From contig QLIY01000312.1 in assembly GCA_003260075.1 (NCBI GenBank), positions 96,586 through 160,585 of the forward strand: a stretch of 64,000 nt of DNA. The letters are read 5' to 3'. The notes beneath the pieces were generated by a model. That model saw only the letters and a list, made by a program, of their open reading frames with translations. It was not told the origin of the DNA and did no database searches. The DNA is from Phallusia mammillata. Its lineage: Eukaryota; Chordata; Ascidiacea; Phlebobranchia; Ascidiidae. The position numbers were made by a program, and so were the translations under genes. Each line of letters starts with the position of its first letter. Positions within the stretch are counted from its first letter, which is position 1. Below are positions 1-10,718 of the stretch, one piece after another.

Positions 1-15
1 CCATAATACTTTGAG

Positions 16-558
16 CAGGGAGTCGAACCGCTTGTCATACGGGTTCAGGTTCGCTTCGGGTTCGCTTCGGGTTCTCTTCGGGTTCGCTTCGTTTTGTTTT
101 TAGGGGTTCGGGTTCGGGTTCGGGTTCGTTCCGGTTTTCAAAAATGGATATTTTCGGGTTCGGGTTTTGTTCCGGTTTGGGCAAATTATCCGGTCCAAAC
201 CGGTTTGCGGTTTTTAAACCGGTTCAAATTTCCATTCGTTTCAATTTAGTTCTAAACATCATCTACCTGACTTTATCAAACTCCTTAAGAATTTTGCCCG
301 TGTACTGTTAATTTTTGACAAGCCCCATAAGTGTTATTTTTCGTATTCTTCAGTGCGCTGTTTTTAAAAACTCACAAAATATAAAACAGACTGCATTTTT
401 TACTGGTTCGGGTCCAACACCAAACAAAATATGGGGTTCAACTCCGGTTCGGGTTTTTCGGAAATCATAATTAGCGGTTCGGGTTCGGTTCGGGTTTAAT
501 GAAATTAACCGCTCAAGCCGGTTCGCGGGTTCGGGTTCAGTTCCGGTTCGACTCCCTG
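16..558. mobile_element. hAT-type non-autonomous element (MITE) with GGTTCG-rich interior
   Basis: The element begins CAGGGAGTCGAACCG and ends with the exact reverse complement of those 15 bases. It is flanked on both sides by the same 8 bp, actttgag (8-15 and 559-566). Terminal repeats starting CAGGG plus an 8-bp target duplication are the hallmark of the hAT superfamily. The interior is mostly degenerate GGTTCG/GGGTTC repeats and has no transposase ORF. A paralogous flank at 3476-3500 carries the same surrounding sequence without the element, which supports a genuine insertion. Family assignment rests on ends and target-site length only. Confidence 0.85.
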
Positions 559-566
559 ACTTTGAG

Positions 567-2079
567 TACGTTTGCAAGTTTTGTTTTTGTAGGGTGACAG
601 ATTAAAAACGTTAAAAGTTTGGGCCTTAATATAGATACCTATGCTGTTAATTAGGCCCAACATTTTTATGCCTTTTTAAAAAGGCCAGAAGTCATCAGAC
701 TCTTTTATACCTTACTTCGGTCACAATAAACTTCCGAAAAACAACGTATTTAACTTGAGGACACATCACTGTTAATTTGAAGCTAGTAGCAAAAACAAAA
801 AAACAACCGCTTGACAGTCGATCACCAATAAATCTAAATGAAAGACTAAATTCCAACAACATACTATTAGGACTTCCATCTCTCTAAGAAAGCAAAAAGC
901 AATTTTTGTGCATGGCACTCGTCTTTGCTATAAAAAGCACTTTAGAAAAAGAAAAATGTTGGGCCCTATTGCCACCAATGGCTGACAAACAAAACCATAG
1001 TAAAATTTAAGTAATTCTTTTTCCCAGATTGAGTAATGCTCCAATTAAACTAAAATGAACCCATTAATGATAAGTTTTATCTTAATCAGTTTTCATTTTG
1101 ACAACAAAACCTTTCTATTTTTGTAACCAATTTTTTAACAAAATTATAAAAAAGTGTAAACAAACACTTTTGAATTTAGATTGGTCGTAACAACTATTAC
1201 AAGAACTGGCAGGTCCAAATCTTTGTAAATCACTGTAAGCACGTATATATATTAAAATTAACTCAAAAGGGAAACATTTTTGCTTTCATACAAAAAATAT
1301 GAGCTGTTGGCCTTCCGGGCCTATTAACCTTCAAGTACCTTACTACAAGTTCTGCAGTGGCAATTTTACCACCAACTTCTCTTAAACACAAGTTATGTCT
1401 ACTGGTGTTGCGACTTTGTGCTGTGCAACAGTTAAACCGGTAAATTGTTCAACCCTAACAAGATAAATTATCAAAATATTCCATATGGCCACGTTCAGTT
1501 ACCGAGCGTTAATTGATGTATGCTTGACTCGTGTTACACATGTCAACTATTTTAACCGTAACATTAAACCAAACCATGCATAATGTATTAGTAAATTGCT
1601 TTGGTCTGAAAAATCCCCAAGCCACACCAGATTGGAAAACATTTTTTGTGTTAATTTTATGCAGAGATTTTTTTGGTTTTAAAACTTGCTCGCCTTTCGC
1701 ATGGAGTAAAGACTTTTCAATGCGGAAATCCTGTCTCTCTCCCTTTGTCTCCTTCTGTGGCTCTCTTTGAGGTACTTACATTGAAAAGCAAGACTTGGTG
1801 TTTTTTTAAACGCTTTCAAATATTTTTTATTTCAGTTATCAATCCAATCGGGCGCTGTATGCGTTTCATATTTCAATTCATGTTGGTTGCACAGTAACCA
1901 AAAAACTTCATTTAAATCGTCTCACATAACGCTTTTAGAAAATCTACACGTCCAAGCTACTTATATTAGGCGATAAAATACACAAACGTTAAGCACACTG
2001 ATATCTAACAAAACATAAACATTAGCCAAGCATTTTTGCATAACATAGGAAATATTTCTTAAGACTTTTTATTGTTCTT
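567..2079. other. Intergenic flank module, 3' side of the first 7TM gene
   Basis: No coding sequence is supported here. The part at about 567-1585 is a diverged direct duplicate of 3491-4445. Shared stretches include ctgttaattaggcccaac, a run around caaatctttgtaaatcac, and the end taaaccaaaccatg. The same terminal portion (about 1400-1585) reappears inverted at 8820-9010 and 11480-11660, downstream of plus-strand 7TM genes, so it travels with the receptor gene as a unit. Short ORFs here are not conserved between copies. Confidence 0.6.
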
Positions 2080-3093
2080 TCATTTCGACTGGCTCCCATT
2101 TGCTGTTGATTTTTCCGAGATGCTGAAGACTTGCATTTCAATATTTTCTCCTTCAGCGTTTCCTGCAGCTGTTTGCGATTCGGCATTCCACACGCCACCG
2201 TTGTTTGCAGTTTTGGAAGGATGGACTTTTCCCAATGTTTGAATCTGAATCATCTTGAAAGGAAACAACCTTTTCTTGTAATCAGGAAAAGAAAATATAG
2301 AAGTGAATACATTAAGAACATGATACGAAAGAGCTATACAGGAAAAAACAGGCTGTGTCATCCAGTCAATTTTTAATATAAGGTACTTGGAAAACGATAC
2401 AAAAGCAACAAAAGCTACCGTAGATGCTACACATATTGCAGTACACGAAGCACAGCGAACGTAGACACCCTTGGTATTTGTCAAATATCTGTAGTATGTC
2501 GATAATGGCAAAAGATACAGAATCACAAGAGAAACCTGAAATAGAACGAGACCGACCGAACTTGCCATTACAAATCGAATTAAGGTAGGTTCTGTGATGC
2601 ATCTCTTCTTTGGCAAATGCTTCAGTTTTGTGGTGAGAACAGCAGTCAGTTGCAAAATGGAGAAAAATGTGATTCCAGCCAAGACAAATTTGCTAAAAAT
2701 CTTCGCTCTTTTTACCCACACCTCCCCAGATCGAACTGTCTTGTACACTGAATATTGACGAAGCCACAGCGAAAGATACACAAGATATAGCGAAATACTG
2801 ATCGGAGTCAACAAAAAGTTTACTATCCAGGTACAAATTGTGTCGTTAAATTGGATTAAATTAATCTCAATCACTAAAACCGTTGACGACAGAACCAAAA
2901 GAAAACTCGAAGCTGTACAAAGTCGGTTGTTGTGCTTTAAGCCTTTCTGCTGTGAATACAGCTGATATACAAACGAAGTTATAGTCAAATAACCGCTTAT
3001 TGCCATCACAGTTCCAACTGCCAACTTTTCAATGATTGTCGATTCACTCACAATCGTGAAAGTATCGTCCAACGTTGAAGTGTTGTTGGCCAT
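2080..3093 (-). CDS. Orphan seven-transmembrane receptor-like protein, intact copy
   Basis: A single open frame of 337 residues starts at an ATG in the context taaatATGgcc, conserved in its paralogues. Hydrophobic segments lie at roughly residues 24-46, 59-80, 86-111, 133-154, 171-197, 212-235 and 247-268, giving a 7TM plan. The N-terminus has no signal peptide but has a glycosylation sequon (NNTS). Cys87 at the start of helix 3 and Cys165 in the second outer loop are placed like the GPCR disulfide pair. Helix 3 ends SLWLRQYSVYK and helix 7 runs into SFPDYKKRLFPF, roughly where class A receptors carry DRY and NPxxY, but neither motif is present. A hydrophilic tail of about 70 residues follows. 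I do not recognise the family. Receptor function is inferred from topology, and the ligand is unknown. It is the only uninterrupted copy in the array. Confidence 0.85.
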   Translation of the reverse strand: MANNTSTLDDTFTIVSESTIIEKLAVGTVMAISGYLTITSFVYQLYSQQKGLKHNNRLCTASSFLLVLSSTVLVIEINLIQFNDTICTWIVNFLLTPISISLYLVYLSLWLRQYSVYKTVRSGEVWVKRAKIFSKFVLAGITFFSILQLTAVLTTKLKHLPKKRCITEPTLIRFVMASSVGLVLFQVSLVILYLLPLSTYYRYLTNTKGVYVRCASCTAICVASTVAFVAFVSFSKYLILKIDWMTQPVFSCIALSYHVLNVFTSIFSFPDYKKRLFPFKMIQIQTLGKVHPSKTANNGGVWNAESQTAAGNAEGENIEMQVFSISEKSTANGSQSK

Positions 3094-3482
3094 ATTTAGT
3101 TTAGAAAAAAATGCAGAGCTGAAACAAAATTCTATTTGCTCAAAAATGCAAACCTGTGATAATGAAATAAAATCCGTTCAAATTGTACCGAAACGGTCCC
3201 CCAAATTTCTCCAGCGGTTTCCCAAAATTTGGACTTTGGCTTTTTGGTATTTAAATGAAACACTTGGGTCTTTAAAACTACTTAGCAGTCACCCAAACCA
3301 AACCTTAAAAAAAAGTCTCTTAAAACTACTTAGCGGTCACCCAAACCAAACCTTAAAAAAAACCCTGCCTACAGGTAATAAAAAGTCCCTTGAAAAACTA
3401 CTGTATACGACTGAAAAAAATTAAGAGTTTCTGGCCAAATGTGGCATGATGGTTGTAGAGATCACTTATAAACATCCATATT

Positions 3483-3490
3483 ACTTTGAA
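3483..3490. other. Empty target site paralogous to the element at 16-558
   Basis: The sequence ccatattactttgaagacg matches the joined flanks of the element at 16-558 (ccataatactttgag then tacgtttgcaag) with only one copy of the target octamer, here actttgaa. The following sequence acgtttgcaagttt is shared with 568-583. Confidence 0.8.
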
Positions 3491-5039
3491 GACGTTTGCA
3501 AGTTTGGTTTTTGTAGGATGATGGTTCCAAAAAAAAAAAAAAACATTTGGCCTTAATACACATATCTATGCTGTTAATTAGGCCCAACATTTTTGTGCCT
3601 TTTTATAAAGCCCACACTCTCTTCGGTCACAACTTGAAGACACATAACTGTTAATTTAAAGGTATTGTCAACAAATAAACAACCGTTTGACATTCGATCG
3701 CCAATAAAACTAAATGAAAGACCACATTCCAAAAACTTACTATTAGGACTTTCACCTCTCTAAGAATACAAAAATCATATTTTGTGCATGCCACTCGCCT
3801 TTGCTATTAATGACACTTTGGAAAATAAAAAAAATGTTGGGCCTTATTACAACCAATGGCTGACAGACAGATCGTAATAAAGCTTATTCGAAGTAACTAT
3901 TTTTTCCAAAATAAATAATGCTCCAATTAAACTAAAATGGCCCCCCTATATTACAAAGCTTTCATTTTGACAGCAAAACCTTTTTTTTTAACAAAATTAT
4001 AAAAATGTTGCAAACAAACACTTTTGAATTTGGATTGGTCGTAATAACAACTAATACAAAGAATTTGCAGGTTCAAATCTTTGTAAATCACTGTAAATAC
4101 GTATATACATTAACATTAAATTAAAACGAAAACATTTTTGCTTGCATATAAAAAAATATGAGCTGTGGGCCTTATTACTATCCGGGCTTAACCTTAAGGT
4201 AACATATAATACAAGTTCTGCAGTCGCAATGCCATCTTTTGAAAAACAAGTTATGTCTGCTGGTGTTGCGACTTTGTGCTGTGCAACAATTAACCGGTGA
4301 ATTGTCCAACCATACACTGCAAATTTTGAAAATTTTCCATATGGCCACGTTCAGTTACCGAGCGTTAATCGATGTATGTTTGACTCGTGTTACACATGTC
4401 AACTATTTTAACCGTAACATTAAACCAAACCATGTATAATGTATCACTATATTGGGTTAAGTTGAGTTGTTGGGTTTATTTCGCCTGGCAAAATCGTAGC
4501 AGCACAATTGCGCTAATATATTCACCAACCCGGAAATAGCTGCTCAATGTTCAGACGTAAAAAGCGCGACAAAGTTCAAAGTTTGGTTTAACGTAAGGAT
4601 TTTAAATTTTCTTGCTTTTAGCATAAAATTATCTGTTAAGTAGGTCTTAAGTGAGGATAAGTATTGTTACGCATAAGAAACATTTTTCGTTTTAGGTTAG
4701 TTTGTCCAGCCACTTCAAACTTCGTACCTAAAAACAAGCAATCGTTTTTTAATGTCCTGAAGTGTGCCTTTAGTTCCCCCCCCCCCCCAAACTTCGTACC
4801 TAAAAACAAGCAATCGTTTTTTAATGTCCTGAAGTTTGCCTTTAGTTACATATCAATGAGCTTGACGGTTTGTCTTCTTTATTTGCTGAATAAAACTTGA
4901 GACGACAATATACTTAATTGTTGCACTTAAAACGATAATTTATATAATTTATAGAAGATATGTAGACAGCTTGGCAAAATTTCAATGCAAAATGTCAGTC
5001 AAATGTTAAAAGTTTCCAAACAATATAGAAATCATATTT

Positions 5040-5041
5040 CT

Positions 5042-5065
<24 letters not shown>
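5040..5065. repeat. CT microsatellite
   Basis: An uninterrupted run of CT dinucleotides lies between ttctt and tttcttttt. Confidence 0.9.
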
Positions 5066-5072
<7 letters not shown>

Positions 5073-5356
5073 TTGGCGTATTTACATCAAAAACGTAAGA
5101 CTTGTTTTTTTTGTTTTATTGCAAAAAAAAAATCCGCACTGTTCCGCGCAGAAATAAATTTGGGGGTCTTTCTGACTAACCCAGCAATTTAGTAATGATT
5201 TATCCATGGTTTGGTTTAATATTACGGTTAAAATACCCCCCCCCCCGCACTGTTCCGCGCAGAAATAAATTTGGGGGTCTTTCTGACTAACCCTGCAATT
5301 TAGTAATAATTTATCCATGGTTTGGTTTAATATTACGGTTAAAATTCCCCCCCCCC

Positions 5357-5420
5357 AATTGAATCACTATAGCGCGACCCAATTTTTGACCCTGCGCGAC
5401 CCATACTTTGAGAACCACTG
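5357..5420. mobile_element. Right end of a hAT-type MITE, truncated at a poly-C join
   Basis: The sequence gcgcgacccatactttgag ends in agaaccactg. Its reverse complement starts CAGTGGTTCTCAAA, the same terminal type as the element at 24003-24417. The left half is absent because the sequence begins right after the join at 5347-5356. Confidence 0.4.
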
Positions 5421-6038
5421 CTTTAGATGTTGCACAGCACAATGTCACAACAATAGACGGAAAAACATCGTGTTTAAGGGAAATCGGTAAGGCATTGCGA
5501 CTGCAAAGGGTGTAGTATTAATTACGTTTGGCAAAACATAACATAGGCTTTTATTTAATGAGCAACAAAGCATAGACAGATTCAAGGTTAGTTTTCCCAA
5601 ATCCCAATATTCAACATGTTTAGATTATAGCGCTGTATAAATAAAAGTAAAAAACAGCCAGAAGAGATGGTAACGCGGGAAACGAAGGACAGTGTAAAGC
5701 TTGTCCACTAGAGTAGTTAACGGACTGAACACCGGTTTGCAATCATGTAAACGCTGCTTAAAAAAGGATAAGCTATGATCGTTTTGTCTGATAAACAAAC
5801 GACCTTTAATCATATGCAGTTCCTAATCCCAACTTCTTAAATAACATGAATTTTTGTCTGAAACCAGCAACATTTTGTTGTCCACGGTTGGTGTATGCCT
5901 TCATAAAAAGCTAAATATATGACAACACGATGGTTTAAAAACTGATTATTGAACGATATTTATTTTATTATGACAGCTTTGGATTTTTGATCAATTGTAA
6001 TTTTGTGTCATCGTACACATATCTTTTGTGAACAAAAT

Positions 6039-6250
6039 ATGACTAACAACACTGCAGCATTGGACTATACTTTCACAATTGTAAGTGAATCGACAATCAT
6101 TGAAAAGATGGCAGTCGGAACTGTGATCGCATTAACGGGTTATCTGACTATAACTTCGTTTGTATATCAGCTGTATTCACAACAGCAGGGCTTGGAACTT
6201 AATAACCGACTTTGCACCGCTTCAAGTTTGTTGATGCTTATGACGGGATT
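6039..6250 (+). pseudogene. N-terminal 7TM fragment, probable second allele of the next gene
   Basis: The start (MTNNTAALDYTFTIVSES) and the first helix match the 7TM family, but the frame ends after about 70 residues at the poly-C tract 6251-6261. The whole stretch 5898-6250 is repeated almost exactly at 6262-6614, upstream sequence included. The differences are scattered substitutions, as expected for two haplotypes of one locus. I read this as an unmerged allelic contig end, not a separate gene. Confidence 0.7.
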
Positions 6251-6404
6251 CCCCCCCCCCCTGCCTTCATAAAAAGCTAAATATATGACAACACGATGGT
6301 TTAAAAACTAATTATTGAACGATATTTATTTTATTATGACAGCTTTGGATTTTTGCTCAATTGTAATTGTGTGTCATCGTACACATATTTTTTCTGAAAT
6401 AAAT

Positions 6405-7794
6405 ATGACTAACAACACTTCAACATTGGACGATACTTTCACAATTGTAAGTGAATCGACAATCATTGAAAAGGTGACAGTTGGAACTGTGATCGCATTA
6501 ACGGGTTATCTGACTATAACTTCGTTTGTATATCAGCTGTATTCACAACAGCAGGGCTTGGAGCTCAATAACCGAATTTGCACCGCTTCAAGTTTGTTGA
6601 TGCTTATGACGGGATTGATTTTGTTGATTGAGGTTAATTTAACTGTGTTTGACACTACAGTGTGTACCTGGATAGAGAATGTTTCCGTTTTTCCAGTCAG
6701 TATTTCGTTATATCTGGTTTACCTTTCTTTGTGGCTTCGCCAGTATTCACTGTACAAAACAGTTCACTCCAAAGAGGTTTGGGTTAAGAGGGCAAAGATT
6801 TTTAGCAAATTTGTTCTCGCTGGTATCACGTTTTTCGCAATCTTGCAAATTGCAGCTGCACTCACTAACAAAACGGAACATTTTCCCCCCCCCCCGGTTT
6901 GGGTTAAGAGGGCAAAGATTTTTAGCAAATTTGTTCTCGCTGGCATCACGTTTTTCGCTCTTATGCAAATTGCAGCTGCACTCACCAACAAAACGGAACA
7001 TTTTTCAAAAAAGAGATGCATCGCAGAACCTACCACACTTACCTTTGTAATGACAAGTTCAGTGGGACTACTTCAATTTCAAGTTTTANAATTTACCGTT
7101 TACGTACAACCATAAACTATTTGTAGTCACAAGTTTTATTTCGAAAATATTCAACGAAAATCGGCCCAATGCATTGATGCGTTTATACCTCGTTATAACG
7201 AGCGTCGAACTTAAGGACTTAAAAGAGTTTTTTGTTGTTTGGGGAAATAGAATTAAAATTTGAAGTAGCTGCACAGACAAGACTAACACAAAACATCTTT
7301 TTTCTCTCTAAAACATTTTACAGACATTTAAAGAGATACTTGCCCCCCCCCCACCTTTATCGACATACTACAGATTCTTGACGGGTACAAAGGGTGTCTA
7401 TATTCGCTGTGCTTCGTGTACTGCAGTGTGTGTAGCATCTGCTATTGCTTTCGTTTCTTTGATACAATTTTATCCTTTCTTGATATTGGAACTTGACTGG
7501 ACGACACACACAGTTTTGGCAAGTATTGGCCTTAATTATTACATCATGAATGTCTTAACATCGATATTTTCTTATCCTGATTACAAGAAACGGTTGTTTC
7601 CCTTCAAGATGATTCAGATTAAAAAATTGGGTAAAGTACATCCCTCCGAAACTGCAGATAAGGGTGGCGTGTGGAATGCCGAGTCGCAAACAGCTGCAGG
7701 AAACGTTGAAGGAGAAAATATTGAAATGAAAGTCTTTAACATCTCGGAAAAAATCAACAGCAAATGGGAGCCAGTGGAAATGAATGAACAATAA
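6405..7794 (+). CDS. Orphan 7TM receptor-like gene, broken by assembly joins
   Basis: The ATG at 6405 opens MTNNTSTLDDTFTIVSES and the frame runs through helices 1-4. A poly-C tract at 6885-6895 is followed by a repeat of the helix-4 region (6896-7004 repeats 6775-6884). The frame continues to helix 5 until the N at 7089. Bases 7090-7342 are not receptor sequence: they are a near-copy of 7940-8190 from the 3' flank. After the poly-C tract 7343-7352 the receptor resumes at acctttatcgacatac and reads through helices 6-7 and the tail to the stop at 7792-7794. Compared with paralogues only about 20 coding bases are missing at the 7089/7352 junction. The real gene is therefore probably a normal single-exon copy of about 337 codons. 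Residues matching the Cys pair and the FPDYKKRLFPF helix-7 end are present. Confidence 0.75.
7090..7342. repeat. Misplaced copy of the 3' flank module inside a 7TM gene
   Basis: The sequence from aatttaccgtttacgtac to gacatttaaagagatac matches 7940-8190 almost base for base. It lies between a single N and a poly-C tract in the middle of the helix-5 codons. A diverged third copy lies near 11165-11400, in the expected 3' position of another receptor gene. Confidence 0.8.
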
Positions 7795-9696
7795 AAATTC
7801 TATTCAAACATTTCCTTAATGTACGAAAATGTTTGGCTAGTTTAATGTGTATGGTCATGTTTTGTGAAATATCGGTGTGTTTTACTGTCAAAGTTTGTTA
7901 ACCCATATTTCGATTAAAAAAATGCTGTAGGATCAATTTTAATTTACCGTTTACGTACAACCATAAACTATTTGTAGTCACAAGTTTTATTTCGAAAATA
8001 TTCAACGAAAATCGGCCCAATGCATTGATGCGTTTATACCTCGTTATAACGAGCGTCGAACTTAAGGACTTAAAAGAGTTTTTTGTTGTTTGGGGAAATA
8101 GAATTAAAATTTGAAGTAGCTGCACAGACAAGACTAACACAAAACATCTTTTTTCTCTCTAAAACATTTTTACCGACATTTAAAGAAATACTTAACATGT
8201 TCATTTTTCCGGTCTAAAAACACGAAAATTTTGAATCGTTCTGAAAACTAAAATTTCTACAGTTTTGATAACCAGTTGCGTGCGCGGTTGAGCAAAACTA
8301 TTGAAGATGCGTTGTTTTTGCAGTTTTGTTTTATGTTTTTCGGTAATCTTGCATGAGTTATTGAGCGGGTCAATCTTTTACCCCGCCCCCCCCCCCGCGG
8401 TTGAGCAAAACTATTGAAGATGCGTTGTTTTTGCAGTTTTGTTATATGTTTTTTCTGTAATCTTGCATGAGTTATTGAGCGGGTCAATCTTTAAACCCTC
8501 TTGTAAACCAAATGCCAAACAAATACAAAATTTCGCCCAAATCCGCGCAGAAAAGTTGTCATTTCACACGAAATGCGGCCAATAAAATGCGCGTAAGTTT
8601 TTTAACAAAAAATCTTCAAAGGAAAAACTGCTTTCCAACCTGGCGTTGTTTAGGGATTGGTAACGACTAAACCCCCCCCCCCGCCCAAATCCGCGCAGAA
8701 AAGTTGTCATTTCACACGAAATGCGGCCAGTAAAATGCGCGTAAGTTTTTTAACAAAAAATCTTCAAACCAAAAATTGCTTTCTAACCTGGCGTTGTTTA
8801 GGGATTTGTACCGACTAATTCAATTAAGTAATGATTTATGCATGGTTTGGTTTGATGTTACGGTTAAAATAGTTTACATGAGTAACCCTAGTCAAACATA
8901 CACCAATTAACGCTCGGTATCTGAACGTGACCATATGTGGTATTTTAATAATTTGCATTGTATGATTGAACAATTTACTGTTTGGTTGTTGCACAGCACA
9001 AGGTCGCAACATCAGTCGACAAAAATCATGTTTAAGAGGAATTGGTAGTGGCATTGCGACTGCAGAGATTGTAGTATTAGTAACACCTCGCATCAACATC
9101 AATAGAAAATTGTATTTAACTAGTAACAAACTATAGACCGACTGAAGTTTAGTTTTACTAAACCTGAATATTAAGCATATTTCGATTGGAGCGTTGTATG
9201 ACAAAATCGTTTAGAAGAGATGGTAAAGCGAGAAACAAAAGAGTGTGCAAAGCTGCCCCACTGGAGTAGTTACCGGTCTGAAAACTGCTTTGCAATCATA
9301 AAAACGATGGTCCAAAAGTTTACAAAGCTCTAATCGTTATGTATGTAGTGCAAATGGTTTTTAAGTCCATGTTTTCATTTTCCAATTCTAACTTATCAAA
9401 TAAAATAAATTCCTGTCCAATACAAGCAACGTGTTTGGTCATGGATTTAAGTATGCCCTGTACAAAAATTAAAGTATGGTGTTGCAAAAGATGGCAACTA
9501 CAAAAGCTGTAAGTGATTGATTCTCTCCTTTACTCTGTTTGTTTTTAAAACCTAAAAATGTTTGCAAAAACCATTAGGGAAAACTCAAACCAAAGAGAAA
9601 ATAAACCCATTTTGAACGATTTCATTTTTTACAGGTTTACATTTTTTACCAAATAGAATTTTGTTTATACTCTACAATTTTTTTTCTAAACTAAAT
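7795..9696. other. Intergenic region with 3' module and the 5' flank of the next 7TM gene
   Basis: 7940-8190 is the module also found at 7090-7342. 8255-8500 and 8535-8815 each contain a flank copy, a poly-C tract (8386-8396, 8672-8682) and a near-identical second copy. 8820-9010 is the inverted equivalent of 1400-1585 and 4230-4445. 9150-9696 is the upstream flank shared with other plus-strand receptors. No conserved ORF is seen. Confidence 0.55.
9411..9418. other. Empty site paralogous to the element at 12177-12508
   Basis: The sequence tcctgtccaatacaagcaac corresponds to the two flanks of the element at 12177-12508 (ending tgttgtcc and resuming tattgtccaatacaaac) with a single copy of the target site. 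Confidence 0.7.
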
Positions 9697-10718
9697 ATGA
9701 CCAACAACACTTCAACATTGGACGATACTTTCACTATTATGAGTGAATCGACAATCACTGAATGGTTGGCAGTTGGAACTGCCCCCCCCCCGGTTATCTG
9801 ACTATAACTTCGTTTGTATATCAGCTGCATTCACAACAGAAAGGCTTGAAGTTCAACAACCGACTTTGCACAGCCTCTTGCTTTTTGTTGCTTCTGGTGG
9901 GATTTCTTTTGTTGATTGAGATTAATTTAACTGTGTTTGACACAACAGTGTGTACTTGGATAGAGAATGTTGGCATTTGTCCAATCAGCATTTCGTTATA
10001 TCTAGTTTACCTATCTTTGTGGTTTCGCCAGCATTCATTGTATAAAACAGTTCACTCCAAAGAGGTGTGGGTGAAAAGAGCAAAGATTTTGAGCAAATTT
10101 GTTCTCGCTGGCATGAGTTTTTTCACAGTCTTGCAAATTGTAGCTATACTCACCAACAAAACGGAACATTTTCCAAAGATAAGGTGTATCACAGAACCAA
10201 CTTCAGCTCGCTTTGTAATGTCAGGTTCAGTGGGACTCGCCGTATTTCAAGTTTCACTTCTGATTCTGTATCTTCTACCTTTATCGACATACTACAGATT
10301 CTTGACGGGTACAAAGGGTGTCTACATTCGTAGTGCTTCGTGTACAGTTGTATGTGTAGCATCTGCTATTGCATTTGTTTCTTTGCTACAATTTTATCAT
10401 TCTTTGACGTTCAAATTTGATTGGTTGACCCACCCAGTTTTGTTCAGCATCTGCCTTTGTTATTACATCATGAATGTCTTAACATCGATATTTTCTTTTC
10501 CTGATTACAAGAAACGGTTGTTTCCCTTCAAGATGATTCAGATTAAAAAATTGGTTAAGGTCCATCCCTCCGAAACTGCAGATAAGGGTGGCGTGTGGAA
10601 TGCCGAATCGCAAACAGTTGCAGGAAACGCTGAAGGAGAAAATATTGAAATGCAAGTCTTTAGCATCTCAGAGAAAATCAACAGCAAATGGGAACCAGCC
10701 GAAATGAAAGAACAATAA
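9697..10718 (+). CDS. Orphan 7TM receptor-like gene with one short gap
   Basis: The ATG at 9697 gives MTNNTSTLDDTFTIMSES. At 9782-9791 ten C replace the 14 bases found in paralogues between ggaactg and ggttatctg, in the first helix. That shifts the frame by one; the downstream frame is then open from 9792 to the stop at 10716-10718. All seven helices, the helix-3 Cys (TVCTW), the loop Cys (KIRC) and the tail (GVWNAESQTVAGNAEGEN) are present. The gene is probably intact once the pad is replaced by the true bases. Divergence from the copy at 12834 is mostly in outer loops and helices 5-6, while the tail is nearly identical. Confidence 0.8.

Larger units (their letters stand above)
3094..6038. 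other. Intergenic duplicated flanks between divergent 7TM genes
   Basis: At 3225-3400 there is a short tandem repeat around cttagcagtcacccaaacc. The stretch 3491-4445 is the second copy of the 567-1585 module. Two joins at 4776-4788 and 5236-5246 each separate near-identical copies of their flanks (about 4714-4775 versus 4789-4850, and about 5130-5235 versus 5247-5346). Roughly 5600-6038 is the 5' flank of the plus-strand 7TM genes, with related sequence near 9150-9460 and 11760-12170. No gene is supported. Confidence 0.55.

Noticed and set aside
30-560. GGTTCG repeats as a telomere-like or satellite array
   Set aside because: The repeats are bounded by perfect inverted ends and a target duplication, so they are the interior of a transposon.
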